Below, piece after piece: positions 1-6,876 of a DNA stretch of 37,571 nt (position 1 is the stretch's first letter; the number at the start of each line of letters is the position of its first letter). A program made the position numbers and the translations under genes. A model generated the notes under the pieces. The model had not been told where the DNA came from. It ran no database searches and saw only the letters and a list, made by a program, of their open reading frames with translations. The DNA comes from Streptomyces wuyuanensis (GTDB taxonomy: Bacteria > Actinomycetota > Actinomycetes > Streptomycetales > Streptomycetaceae), in contig NZ_FNHI01000029.1 of assembly GCF_900103455.1 (NCBI RefSeq), forward strand, positions 1 through 37,571, read 5' to 3'.

Positions 1-290
1 ATGACCTGCTGGCCTTCACGGCCTTCCCGCGTGAGATCTGGCGACAGATCTGGTCGAACAACCCGCAGGAGCGGCTGAACAAGGAGATCCGCCGCCGCAC
101 AGACGTGGTCGGCATCTTCCCCGACCGCACCGCCGTCATCCGGCTGGTCGGGGCGGTCCTGGCCGAGCAGAACGACGAGTGGACCGAAGCCCGCCGCTAC
201 ATGGGCCGCGACCTGCTGGCCAAGGCCCGACTCCACCCGATCGAGTCAGAAAACAACGACACCCTCCTGCCCACCGAACTCACCGCATAG
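1..290 (+). CDS. IS256-family (mutator) transposase, C-terminal fragment
   Basis: The gene is open from the left edge (first full codon at base 3) to TAG at 288-290, giving 95 C-terminal residues. It reads DLLAFTAFPREIWRQIWSNN, then NPQERLNKEIRRRTDVVGIFP and DEWTEARRYMG. The FP.E.WRQIWSNNPQERLNKEIRRR block and the closing W.E.RRYM segment are hallmarks of the C-terminus of DDE transposases of the IS256 mutator family, which move DNA by cut-and-paste or copy-out. The N-terminal DNA-binding region and most of the DDE catalytic core lie outside the window, so activity cannot be judged. Its last 11 bases overlap the convergent Wbl gene. Confidence 0.85.
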   Translation, partial: DLLAFTAFPREIWRQIWSNNPQERLNKEIRRRTDVVGIFPDRTAVIRLVGAVLAEQNDEWTEARRYMGRDLLAKARLHPIESENNDTLLPTELTA

Positions 291-345
291 CCTCAAAACG
301 AGATCGCCGAGTGGCCGTCGATACACCACTCCAACGGACGTGACC
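1..345 (+). mobile_element. Right end of an IS256/mutator-family insertion sequence (partial)
   Basis: The 3' part of a mutator-type transposase gene runs in from the left edge, followed by about 55 bases of non-coding IS end. The right boundary is inferred, not proven: the Wbl gene on the other strand keeps the family consensus up to its CLEWAL motif (codons ending near 349) and diverges from there down to the transposase. The last bases of the element would be about 321-345, containing TACACCACT and GGACGTGACC. The left end is outside the window, so terminal inverted repeats and target-site duplication cannot be compared. Confidence 0.6.
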
Positions 346-507
346 CCGCAGGGCCCACTCAAGACATTGCCGGGCAACGGGACAACGACGGCAGACGGCC
401 TTCGCCTCAGCCGTCTGCATCAGTGTCGGGCCACTGTTTCCGCCGCCTATCGGGAAGAACAGATCAGGGTCTTCGCCTCGACACAATGCGTTCTGTCGCC
501 AATTCAC
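280..507 (-). CDS. WhiB-like (Wbl) iron-sulfur regulator with a replaced C-terminus
   Basis: This predicted protein has 75 residues, starting MNWRQNALCRGEDPDLFFPI. Four cysteines in a C-X29-C-X2-C-X5-C pattern (residues 9, 39, 42, 48) match the [4Fe-4S] ligands of WhiB proteins, small redox- or NO-sensing regulators that bind the primary sigma factor. The GTG start is chosen because a strong AGGAGG lies 5 bases upstream; a TTG start at 585 would lie at or upstream of the predicted transcription start. After CLEWAL the family normally continues with a GQD..GVWGG..EDERR tail. Here it reads RGHVRWSGVSTATRRSRFEA, which I infer comes from the inserted IS256-type end. The GVWGG turn and basic tail help bind sigma-A and DNA, so function may be altered or lost. 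The overall type resembles the short WhiB1/WblE class. Confidence 0.75.
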   Translation of the reverse strand: MNWRQNALCRGEDPDLFFPIGGGNSGPTLMQTAEAKAVCRRCPVARQCLEWALRGHVRWSGVSTATRRSRFEAMR

Positions 508-512
508 GAAGA

Positions 513-518
513 CCTCCT
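513..518 (-). promoter_or_regulatory. Shine-Dalgarno site deciding the Wbl start
   Basis: On the minus strand the sequence is AGGAGG followed by 5 bases and GTG at 507-505. This favours the internal GTG over the upstream TTG at 585 and gives a protein beginning MNWRQNALC, the usual start of short Wbl proteins. Confidence 0.7.
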
Positions 519-589
519 CGTCGAGGAATGCGCGTGGGAGCGCGAACTTTTCCGGTGCCGTACGAAACGTCCCGGCCTGTCGCAAGTGA

Positions 590-616
590 GACCGAGTGGC
601 CGGGACGTATGTGACA
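590..616 (-). promoter_or_regulatory. ECF41-type promoter candidate for the Wbl gene
   Basis: Reading the minus strand from 616 down, TGTCACA (616-610) is followed by 16 bases and GGTC (593-590). The published ECF41 target consensus, from memory, is TGTCACA-N16-CGTC. The -35 is a perfect match and the -10 differs at one base. The start point would fall near 583, leaving a leader of roughly 75 bases before the GTG at 507. It is the mirror image of the element in front of the ECF41 gene, with the same spacing and the same GGTC variant. Confidence 0.6.
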
Positions 617-677
617 CGGCGGTCCGCGTTCCCGCCAGGTGCTCCGCACCGGCCGGGGTCCGTCCCGGTCCGGCGGA

Positions 678-704
678 TGTCACAAGCGGCGCCGCTGCCC
701 GGTC
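678..704 (+). promoter_or_regulatory. ECF41-type autoregulatory promoter candidate
   Basis: TGTCACA at 678-684, 16 bases, then GGTC at 701-704. This fits the ECF41 consensus TGTCACA-N16-CGTC except for the first base of the -10. Transcription would start near 711, about 23 bases before the ATG at 734. ECF41 genes are commonly autoregulated, which agrees with the position. Confidence 0.65.
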
Positions 705-733
705 TGAATGACGAGCGGACGGGAGGATGCCGT

Positions 734-1624
734 ATGGACCAGGACGATCACGCGGTGCCCCTCACGGAGCTGCTCGACGAGCGGCGGCAGCTGCTGGACG
801 TCGCGCACTGGATGCTGGGAAGCAGGACCGAGGCCGAGAGCGTCGTGGACGAGACCTACCGGCGGTGGTACGGGCTGAGCGGTCCGGCGCGGGCGCGGAT
901 CGCGGGGCCGCGTGCCTGGCTCGTGCGGGTCACCGGAGGCATCTGTCTGGACCGGCTGGCCGTGCCCGGCCGTGGGCCGGTGGGCGCGGCCGGTGTCCGG
1001 CCGGGGACCGAGGCGGTGCCCGCGGATGCCGTGCTGGAGGAGGTGGACGAGGTACTGCTCGGCGCGCTGGACTCGCTGTCCCCGGAAGAGCGGGCGGCGT
1101 TCGTGCTCAACGACGTCTTCGGGATGGCGCCGGGCGCGGTCTCGGGCATCGTGGGGCAGCCGGAGCAGGAGTGCGCGGAACTGGTCCACCGGGCGCGGCG
1201 CAGCCTCCGGGCCCGGCGCCTGCAGCCCACGCCGCCGCGACAGCACGACCTGGTCGTCCGTGCCGTCCGCCAGGCCTGCCTGACGCAGGACGCGGCACTG
1301 CTGACGTCCCTGCTGGCGAGGGACGTCACCGCGTACTTCGACGGCGGCGGCAAGGTCCGCGCCCTGGACACACCGGTACGGGGAAGCCTGCAGGTCGCCC
1401 ACAGCCTGCTGACGCTGCTCGCCGGGTGCCCGAACACCGCACTGCAGGCCCGGTCCGTCAACGGACGCACGGGACTGGTGGTGCGCTACGACCACGAGGT
1501 CGCCGCGGTCATCTGCCTCGACATCGCCGGGCGGCAGGTCATCCAGGTGTGGACCATCCTCAATCCCGACAAACTGCGCTCCTGGAACCGGCGGGGCGAT
1601 GCGTCGTCACCGCCGGGCGGCTGA
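734..1624 (+). CDS. ECF41-type sigma factor with SnoaL-like C-terminal domain
   Basis: A 296-residue alternative sigma factor. Region 2 lies at about residues 10-75 (LLDVAHWMLGSRTEAESVVDE) and region 4 at about 100-160 (LDSLSPEERAAFVLNDVFGM). A C-terminal NTF2/SnoaL-like domain of about 110 residues follows. Two ECF41 signature motifs are intact: DGGGK at 203-207 and NPDKL at 277-281. In ECF41 factors the fused C-terminal domain replaces an anti-sigma factor, inhibiting or tuning activity. The WLPEP linker motif expected between regions 2 and 4 is not seen; that stretch reads GRGPVGAAGVRPGTEA. The ATG is chosen for its GGGAGG at 721-726. The usual partner gene (carboxymuconolactone decarboxylase, oxidoreductase or epimerase) is not adjacent; a divergent Wbl gene takes its place. 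Confidence 0.85.
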   Translation: MDQDDHAVPLTELLDERRQLLDVAHWMLGSRTEAESVVDETYRRWYGLSGPARARIAGPRAWLVRVTGGICLDRLAVPGRGPVGAAGVRPGTEAVPADAVLEEVDEVLLGALDSLSPEERAAFVLNDVFGMAPGAVSGIVGQPEQECAELVHRARRSLRARRLQPTPPRQHDLVVRAVRQACLTQDAALLTSLLARDVTAYFDGGGKVRALDTPVRGSLQVAHSLLTLLAGCPNTALQARSVNGRTGLVVRYDHEVAAVICLDIAGRQVIQVWTILNPDKLRSWNRRGDASSPPGG

Positions 1625-1692
1625 CGGACCGCACTCCGCGGACGGTGTCGGTGGCGACGGGACCGCACGTCGTGGCACGCCACCCGCCTGTC

Positions 1693-1729
1693 CGGAACAC
1701 GGTGGGACGCCCATTTCACCTGTGTTCCG
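1693..1729. terminator. Imperfect hairpin CGGAACACGGTG / CACC-T-GTGTTCCG
   Basis: A 12-bp stem with one bulged T and a 12-base loop lies 70 bases after the sigma gene and about 120 bases before the next gene. It could end the sigma transcript or be an operator for the next gene. A weak promoter-like TGTGTT-N18-TATGAT (1721-1750) overlaps its right arm. I cannot decide between these roles. Confidence 0.35.
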
Positions 1730-1845
1730 TGCTGCGCCGCTGCGTATGATGTCCCCGGGGGGAAGCCCGTCCCGCCGCCGTGCCGCGTGGTACCGACGGT
1801 GCGCCGACAGGGACGCGACATCAGGGGTCGAGGTGAGAGGAACAC

Positions 1846-2388
1846 ATGGTCTCCGAAACCCACGTGCACAACGTCGAGCTCACCGCCGAGAGCCTTCAGG
1901 AGGACCTGGCCCGCCTCCGGGTCCAGAAGCAGGCGCTTGAGCGGGAGCTGGCCGCGGTCGTGGCGCATCTCGGTTCCGTCCAGCGTGCTCTGAGCGCCCT
2001 CCAGGCGCTGATGCTCGAACCGGCCGGTGCCACCTCGGCGTCCGCGGCACCGGAGACCGCCGCACCGTCCTCCGCAGCCACGGAAGTTGCGCCGAAGCCG
2101 ACAGCGCGGGGCCGGCGGCCCAAGCGCCGCCAGGGGGCCGAGGAGGCGGCCGTCACGGCAGCCGCAGCGGACACCGACAGGCAGAGCGGGTACGGAAGGC
2201 TCACCGAGCAGATCCTGGAGTACTTCGCCACGGTGGGCGACGCGGACGTACGGGCACGCGATGTGGCCGCGGCCCTGGGGCGTGACACGGACAGTGGCAC
2301 CATCAACGCGGTCCGCAGCACACTCGACCGTCTCGTCGGCTCCTCCCGCATCCGCCGGTCCGGCCGGGGCCTCTACCGCGCCGCATAG
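1846..2388 (+). CDS. Coiled-coil / winged-helix protein, probable DNA-binding
   Basis: A 180-residue protein of no recognised named family. Residues 10-50 form a heptad-rich helix (LQEDLARLRVQKQALERELA), a likely coiled coil for oligomerisation. Residues 55-95 are an Ala/Pro/Thr-rich linker leading to a basic patch, RGRRPKRRQ. Residues 115-178 look like a small winged helix: LTEQILEYFA, then DVRARDVAAALG, then NAVRSTLDRLVGSSRI and a final RSGRGLYRA wing. This layout suggests a DNA-binding regulator or nucleoid-type protein. ATG is preceded by GAGAGGA. It ends before a strong bidirectional hairpin. Confidence 0.7.
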   Translation: MVSETHVHNVELTAESLQEDLARLRVQKQALERELAAVVAHLGSVQRALSALQALMLEPAGATSASAAPETAAPSSAATEVAPKPTARGRRPKRRQGAEEAAVTAAAADTDRQSGYGRLTEQILEYFATVGDADVRARDVAAALGRDTDSGTINAVRSTLDRLVGSSRIRRSGRGLYRAA

Positions 2389-2490
2389 GGCGCGTCCTTG
2401 GGCGATCGGCAGACGCCCACACGGTGTTGTCCGCCGACAGTGTCGTCCGTGCGGCCGCCACGGGTGCCGCCCGCCCGTGGACCGCGGAAC

Positions 2491-2519
2491 ACGGGGACGG
2501 TGCGTCGCACCGTCCCCGT
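2491..2519. terminator. Perfect 13-bp hairpin, bidirectional terminator
   Basis: The arms are ACGGGGACGGTGC (2491-2503) and GCACCGTCCCCGT (2507-2519), with a 3-base loop. It lies between the convergent winged-helix and pirin genes; its last base is the first base of the pirin stop codon. There is no U-tract, as is usual in Streptomyces. Confidence 0.75.
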
Positions 2520-3484
2520 CAGCGCACCCGGCCCCGCGGCTTCAGCGGCACCGGCGGGAGGTCGGGCGCGGAGAGCCGGTCCCCGGCGTAACCGTGGACC
2601 TCGCCGAAGCGGGAGCCCTTCATCCAGTCGTCGCGCGCCGTCTCGATCTCCTCCTGCGAGCGGCCGATGAAGTTCCACCACATGATGAGCTCCTCCTCGA
2701 ACGGCTCGCCGCCGAGGAGCATGAGGCCCGCGTCCGACTCGGCACGGACGGGCAGTTCGCTGCGGCCGCAGCCGAGGTAGAGCATCGAGCCGGGGAGCAG
2801 GGGCACGCCGTCGACATGAGCCTCGCCGGACATGGACAGCACGGCGTACTCGAAGTCCGGTACGAGCGGGATGCCGGTCTCGGTACCGCGGGCCAGGGCG
2901 AGGTCGGCGCCCACGATCGGTGTGTACGTGGACCCCGGCGAGACGGCGCCGTCGAGCTCGCCCAGGATGACCGTGGCGGTCAGGCCGGGGGCGGTGACGT
3001 GCGGGAGTTCGGCGTGGTGCTGGAAGTGGGGCTCCACGTGGCGGTGGGCGTCGGGCAGCGCGACCCACAGCTGGGCCCCGTGGAGGAAGCGGGCGTGGCT
3101 CTTCGGGCTCTCCTCGGAGTGGCTGATCGCGCGCCCCGACGTCATGAGCCCGAGCTCCCTCGGCCGGATCGTCTGCAGACTGCCGACGCTGTCCCGGTGC
3201 AGCACCTCTCCCTCGTGCAGCCAGCTCACGGTCTGCAGGCCCATGTGCGGGTGGGGAGGGACCTGCATGCCGGGCTCGTCGGCGATGTCGTCGGGTCCGT
3301 AGTGGTCGACGAAACACCAGGCACCGACCATCCGGCGGCCGAGGTTGGGCAGCAGCCGGCGGACCTCGGTGGACTCGCCGAGCGGGACACGGCGGGGGGT
3401 GAGGAGCTCACGCACCGGATCTGCGACGACGAAGCCCCTGCCGCCGCACACGGCGAGCGCAGCCTGACGATCAAGATTGCTCAT
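2519..3484 (-). CDS. Pirin family protein
   Basis: A 321-residue bicupin of the pirin family. The N-terminal cupin carries the metal site: PHPHMG with H78 and H80, then SHSEE with H122 and E124, the four ligands of the family. Pirins bind Fe or other metals; some are quercetin 2,3-dioxygenases and others modulate enzymes or transcription, so the substrate cannot be assigned. The C-terminal cupin covers about residues 180-285 and closes with the family's FGEVHGYAGDRLSAP-type tail. The ATG at 3484 begins MSNLDRQAALAVCGGRGFVV. The gene is divergent from the TPR gene with 145 bases between. Confidence 0.9.
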   Translation of the reverse strand: MSNLDRQAALAVCGGRGFVVADPVRELLTPRRVPLGESTEVRRLLPNLGRRMVGAWCFVDHYGPDDIADEPGMQVPPHPHMGLQTVSWLHEGEVLHRDSVGSLQTIRPRELGLMTSGRAISHSEESPKSHARFLHGAQLWVALPDAHRHVEPHFQHHAELPHVTAPGLTATVILGELDGAVSPGSTYTPIVGADLALARGTETGIPLVPDFEYAVLSMSGEAHVDGVPLLPGSMLYLGCGRSELPVRAESDAGLMLLGGEPFEEELIMWWNFIGRSQEEIETARDDWMKGSRFGEVHGYAGDRLSAPDLPPVPLKPRGRVR

Positions 3485-3629
3485 GACGCCCAACCTAGTC
3501 CTGTGTGGTGCCGATGCGCCGCAGCGCGAGGATGTGGAATATTCAACCACTTTCTCGGGTTGACGGCCCCGCGGGGGGACGGAGACGCAGTCCGCGGACA
3601 GACCCGCAGGTGACGGAGAGGGAGATGAA

Positions 3630-3980
3630 ATGAGCGACACCTACTACGAGTTCGGGACACCGGCGGAGCGCTGGGACCGAGCGCGGTTCTTCTTCGACGC
3701 CAAGGAGTACCTGACGGCCGCGCGGATCCTCGACGGCCTCGTCGCCGAGGCGCCGGAGCAGGTCGCCCCGAGGCTGCTGCTGGCCCGGGCCTATTACCAC
3801 TCCGCGCGGCTCGGCAAGGCCGAGACCGAACTCGTCGCGGTGCTGGAGCGCGACCCCGTCGAGCACTACGCCCGTCTGATGCTGGGCCGCACACTGGAGC
3901 GGCAGGGCAGGCACGCCGAGGCCGCGCCGCATCTGCGGCTGGCGGCCGCGATGTCCGGGGACTTCCCCGGGGAGCGGTGA
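3630..3980 (+). CDS. Small tetratricopeptide-repeat protein
   Basis: A 116-residue soluble protein made almost entirely of TPR helices. Repeats run from about residue 13 (AERWDRARFFFDAKEYLTAA) through LLARAYYHSARLGKAETELV to LMLGRTLERQGRHAEAAPHL. Such proteins are protein-protein adaptors. There is no signal peptide or catalytic domain. The ATG follows GGAGAGGGAGATGAA, a good ribosome site. It is transcribed away from pirin and ends at a strong hairpin. Function unknown. Confidence 0.8.
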   Translation: MSDTYYEFGTPAERWDRARFFFDAKEYLTAARILDGLVAEAPEQVAPRLLLARAYYHSARLGKAETELVAVLERDPVEHYARLMLGRTLERQGRHAEAAPHLRLAAAMSGDFPGER

Positions 3981-4036
3981 GGCGACAGCCGCCGCGCAAC
4001 CGGCCGCACCCCGGTCCGCGGCGGTGCGGAAGGGCC

Positions 4037-4073
4037 GAGCGCCGGCCCCGGACGACGTCCGGGGCCGGCGCTC
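4037..4073. terminator. Perfect 17-bp hairpin, bidirectional terminator
   Basis: Arms 4037-4053 and 4057-4073 (GAGCGCCGGCCCCGGAC and its complement) with a 3-base loop. It separates the convergent TPR gene and the disulfide oxidoreductase gene. Confidence 0.8.
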
Positions 4074-4092
4074 AACGCTGTCACGGACGCCG

Positions 4093-5535
4093 TCAGCCGC
4101 CTTGGCCGTCCCGGTACGCCTCCAGCAGGCGCAGCCAGACCTCGCTGATCGTCGGATACGAGGGCACCGCGTGCCACAGCCGGTCGATCGGCACTTCGCC
4201 GGCCACCGCGATGGTGGCCGAGTGGAGCAGTTCGCTGACGCCAGGGCCGACGAAGGTGACGCCGAGGAGGATCTCCCGGTCGAGGTCGACGACCATACGG
4301 GCGCGTCCGCGGTAGTTGTCGACGAACAGGCTCGCGCCCGCGACGGCGGCGATGTCCTTGTCCACGGCGCGGACCCGGTGCCCCGCTGCCTGCGCCTGGG
4401 CCAGTGACAGACCGACCGCGGCCGCCTCCGGGTCGGTGAACACCACCTGCGGGACGGCTTCGTGGTCGGCCGTCGCCGCGTGGGCGCCCCAGCGGTCCGT
4501 CTCGAGCAGCGGAGTGTGCCGGGCGCGCGCCGCGATCGCCGCTCCGGCGATCCGTGCCTGGTACTTGCCCTGATGGGTGAGAAGGGCGCGGTGATTGACG
4601 TCGCCGACCCCGTAGAGCCAGTCGTGGCCGTCCACCCGGCAGCTGTCGTCGACCGGGAGCCAGGAGCCGGGCTCCAGCCCCACCGTCTCCAGCCCGATGC
4701 CGTCGGTGCGCGGGGCGCGGCCGGTGGCGAACAGCACCTCGTCGGCCTCGACCAGCTCACCGTCGTCGAGGACGACGGTGACCGGACCACCGGAATCCGG
4801 CCGGTTGACCGCGGCCACACCCACTCCGGTCCGCACGGTCGCCCCGGCTTCGGTCAGCGATTCGGCCACGAGCTCGCCGACGAACGGCTCCATGCGCGGC
4901 AGCAGTCCTCCCCCGCGCACCAGCAGGGTCACCTGCGAACCGAGGCCCTGCCAGACGGTCGCCATCTCCACGCCGACGACTCCCCCGCCCACCACCACCA
5001 GCCGGTTCGGCGCCTCGTGCGCGCTCGTCGCCTCGCGGCTGGTCCATGCCCTGGCGCCGGTGAGGCCCGGGAGATCCGGCAGGACCGCGCGGCTGCCGGT
5101 GCACACGGCGACGGCGTGCCGAGCGGTCAGCACATGGCGCTCGCCCTCCGGTCCCTCGACGACGACCTTGCGCGGTCCGTGCAGCCGGCCCTGCCCTCGG
5201 TACAGCCGGGCGCCGATCCCGTCGAGCCAGGCGACTTGTCCGTCATCCTTCCAGTGCGAGGTCATCTCGTCGCGGTGGGCGAGGACGGCCTCCGTGTCGA
5301 GCGGTCCCTGCACCGCCTGGCGCACGCCGGGCACCTTGCGCGCGTCGGAGCGGGTGATCACGGGCCGCAGCAGGGCCTTGCTCGGCATGCACGCCCAGTA
5401 CGAGCACTCACCGCCGACGAGTTCGCTCTCCACGACCGCCGTACTCAGACCCGCGGCCCGTGTGCGGTCCGCCACATTCTCGCCGGTCGGCCCGGCCCCC
5501 AGCACCACAACGTCGTACTCCACGGCTTCCGTCAT
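4093..5535 (-). CDS. FAD/NAD(P)-dependent pyridine nucleotide-disulfide oxidoreductase
   Basis: A 480-residue flavoenzyme of the lipoamide dehydrogenase / mercuric reductase fold. It shows the FAD Rossmann motif VVVLGAGPTGE near residue 10, the redox disulfide in GGECSYWACMPSKALLRP (CX4C as in this class), the NAD(P) motif VVVGGGVVGVEMA near 175, and the second FAD motif LYGVGDVN. The C-terminal dimer domain ends with HAVPSYPTISE, in place of the usual HAHPT..E active-site base region, and keeps a His and Glu. Substrate is uncertain: it is not a clear Lpd or mycothione reductase. It is divergent from thioredoxin, which suggests a role in thiol or quinone redox balance. Confidence 0.85.
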   Translation of the reverse strand: MTEAVEYDVVVLGAGPTGENVADRTRAAGLSTAVVESELVGGECSYWACMPSKALLRPVITRSDARKVPGVRQAVQGPLDTEAVLAHRDEMTSHWKDDGQVAWLDGIGARLYRGQGRLHGPRKVVVEGPEGERHVLTARHAVAVCTGSRAVLPDLPGLTGARAWTSREATSAHEAPNRLVVVGGGVVGVEMATVWQGLGSQVTLLVRGGGLLPRMEPFVGELVAESLTEAGATVRTGVGVAAVNRPDSGGPVTVVLDDGELVEADEVLFATGRAPRTDGIGLETVGLEPGSWLPVDDSCRVDGHDWLYGVGDVNHRALLTHQGKYQARIAGAAIAARARHTPLLETDRWGAHAATADHEAVPQVVFTDPEAAAVGLSLAQAQAAGHRVRAVDKDIAAVAGASLFVDNYRGRARMVVDLDREILLGVTFVGPGVSELLHSATIAVAGEVPIDRLWHAVPSYPTISEVWLRLLEAYRDGQGG

Positions 5536-5581
5536 ACGGACAGTCTGGTGGCACGTGTGGGGGGCGGCCACATGGGCAGGC

Positions 5582-5608
5582 GGAATACGGCCGCACTCCG
5601 CGCCTGTT
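5582..5608 (+). promoter_or_regulatory. SigR-type promoter candidate upstream of thioredoxin
   Basis: GGAAT at 5582-5586, 19 bases, then GTTG from 5606. The consensus for the disulfide-stress sigma factor SigR is GGAAT-N18/19-GTT. Transcription would start about 70 bases before the thioredoxin ATG. Thioredoxin genes are classical SigR targets, which supports the call. Confidence 0.6.
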
Positions 5609-5686
5609 GTGGCGGACGTGCCTTCGCGCCGCGAGGGCGCCGGAGGGACGGGGCCGACCGGACATCCCAGGAAGAGGTAGTAAGCA

Positions 5687-6067
5687 ATGAGCACTGTCGA
5701 GCTCACCAAGGAAAACTTCGATCAGGTCGTCTCCGAGAACGACTTCGTCCTGATCGACTTCTGGGCTTCCTGGTGCGGTCCGTGTCGCCAGTTCGCCCCG
5801 GTGTACGAGAGCGCGTCGGAGCGCCACGAGGACCTCGTCTTCGCGAAGGTCGACACGGAGGCGCAGCCGGAGCTGGCCGCGGCGTTCGACATCCGCTCCA
5901 TCCCGACGCTGATGATCGTCCGGGACAACGTCGCGGTGTTCTCGCAGCCGGGCGCGCTGCCCGAGCCCGTCCTGGAGGACGTGATCGGCCAGGCGCGCGG
6001 GCTGGACATGGACGAGGTCCGCAAGTCCGTCGAGGACGCGCAGCAGAACGAGGCGAAGCAGCAGTAG
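5687..6067 (+). CDS. trxC: Thioredoxin
   Basis: A 126-residue thioredoxin. The active site WCGPC is at residues 29-33, within FVLIDFWASWCGPCRQF, and the cis-proline loop is RSIPTLMI. A hydrophilic C-terminal extension of about 20 residues (EVRKSVEDAQQNEAKQQ) follows the fold. It reduces protein disulfides in the cytoplasm using thioredoxin reductase. The symbol trxC is given because the resemblance and the divergent oxidoreductase recall SCO0885/SCO0886; this is memory, not a search. The upstream SigR-type element predicts induction by disulfide stress. AGGAAGAGG precedes the ATG. Confidence 0.85.
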   Translation: MSTVELTKENFDQVVSENDFVLIDFWASWCGPCRQFAPVYESASERHEDLVFAKVDTEAQPELAAAFDIRSIPTLMIVRDNVAVFSQPGALPEPVLEDVIGQARGLDMDEVRKSVEDAQQNEAKQQ

Positions 6068-6075
6068 TCGGCGGG

Positions 6076-6113
6076 GGTGCGCCCGGCCGCGAATAACGCG
6101 GACCGGGCGCACC
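6076..6113. terminator. Hairpin terminator after thioredoxin
   Basis: GGTGCGCCCGG (6076-6086) pairs with CCGGGCGCACC (6103-6113), 11 perfect pairs. An inner CCGCG/CGCGG stem with one bulged A and an AATAA loop extends it. It lies between convergent thioredoxin and the small hypothetical gene. Confidence 0.75.
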
Positions 6114-6142
6114 TCGTTCCCGGATGCGGCCGGGGCCGCCCC

Positions 6143-6412
6143 TCAGTCCGGCTGCCAGTCCCTGACCAGCGCCGTGAGGCCGTAATCGAGCTCCGAGCCG
6201 TCCACGAGCAGCGCCTCCACCGTGCGCGTGTCGGGGTCGACGTCCGCCACGAGGCCGTGACCCGCATAGCGCGGATAGCCCGACGCCCCCAGTTCTCCGG
6301 TCATCTCGACAACGGCCGTGCGGACCGCGCTGTCCTCGACGGACGCGCCACCGCGGTCCTCGACGTGCTCCGGCACGAGCAGGATCTCGAAGCGCCGCGG
6401 AACAGTGCTCAT
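6143..6412 (-). CDS. Small conserved-looking hypothetical protein
   Basis: An 89-residue acidic soluble protein. It begins MSTVPRRFEILLVPEHVED and has a balanced composition unlike a shadow frame (ELDYGLTALVRDWQ at the end). A VADVDPDTRTVEALLVDGSELDYG segment suggests a small beta-rich fold. No signal peptide, cysteine motif or membrane segment is seen, and I do not recognise the family. It lies convergent to thioredoxin across a hairpin terminator. Confidence 0.6.
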   Translation of the reverse strand: MSTVPRRFEILLVPEHVEDRGGASVEDSAVRTAVVEMTGELGASGYPRYAGHGLVADVDPDTRTVEALLVDGSELDYGLTALVRDWQPD

Positions 6413-6876
6413 GCCATGACGCTAGTCAGGCGCGGCCCGTCACGCATGTCAGGGCCCGTACGCCCGCCCGGTGCCGCACTGCGGTGACCGCGGTGACTCC
6501 CCTGTGCCGCACCGCCGGCGGCCCGCCCCGGCGCCCGTCGCCGATTCGCGCCGAGGCACCGCCGCCGCGACCGGTTCGCCGCGCTCCGGTGCGCCGCCCG
6601 GGTCCCGCACCGCACGGCCCATGGGGCCGGCAGGGGTACCGCCCGATCACCAGTCGATGCGCACGGTGCCCGGCCGCGGCAGCGGTTCGGGCCTCCGGTC
6701 GCCCGCCCCGATCACGGCAGTCGCCGGGGGCGGAGAGACGGCCTGAAGTGAGCGCAGCCGCTGCTCGCACGAGTAGGGGTTCGCCCGATCCGCGACGACC
6801 TGCGTCTTCCACCGCGTCGCGGTGGGCCCTCGGGCCCGCCCTTCGCCGAGCGGCGGAGGGGCACCGGCGGAAGGCG
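6413..6876. other. Stretch without a supported intact gene
   Basis: No frame with a convincing start and family resemblance was found. Short CGGTGAC direct repeats occur near 6483-6497. One minus-strand frame is open down to TGA at 6647-6649 and reads NPYSCEQRLRSLQAV then GTVRIDW, a composition closer to real protein than to a shadow frame; it may be the tail of a lost gene. The sequence then runs straight into the alpha/beta hydrolase pseudogene without a clear start codon for it. Confidence 0.4.

Noticed and set aside
508..585. TTG start for the Wbl gene giving 26 extra residues
   Set aside because: The predicted promoter would start transcription near 583, and a strong AGGAGG with GTG at 507 gives the standard short Wbl N-terminus.
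1721..1750. TGTGTT-N18-TATGAT as a firm promoter for the coiled-coil gene
   Set aside because: The -35 is a poor match and it overlaps a hairpin, so it is mentioned only with that hairpin.
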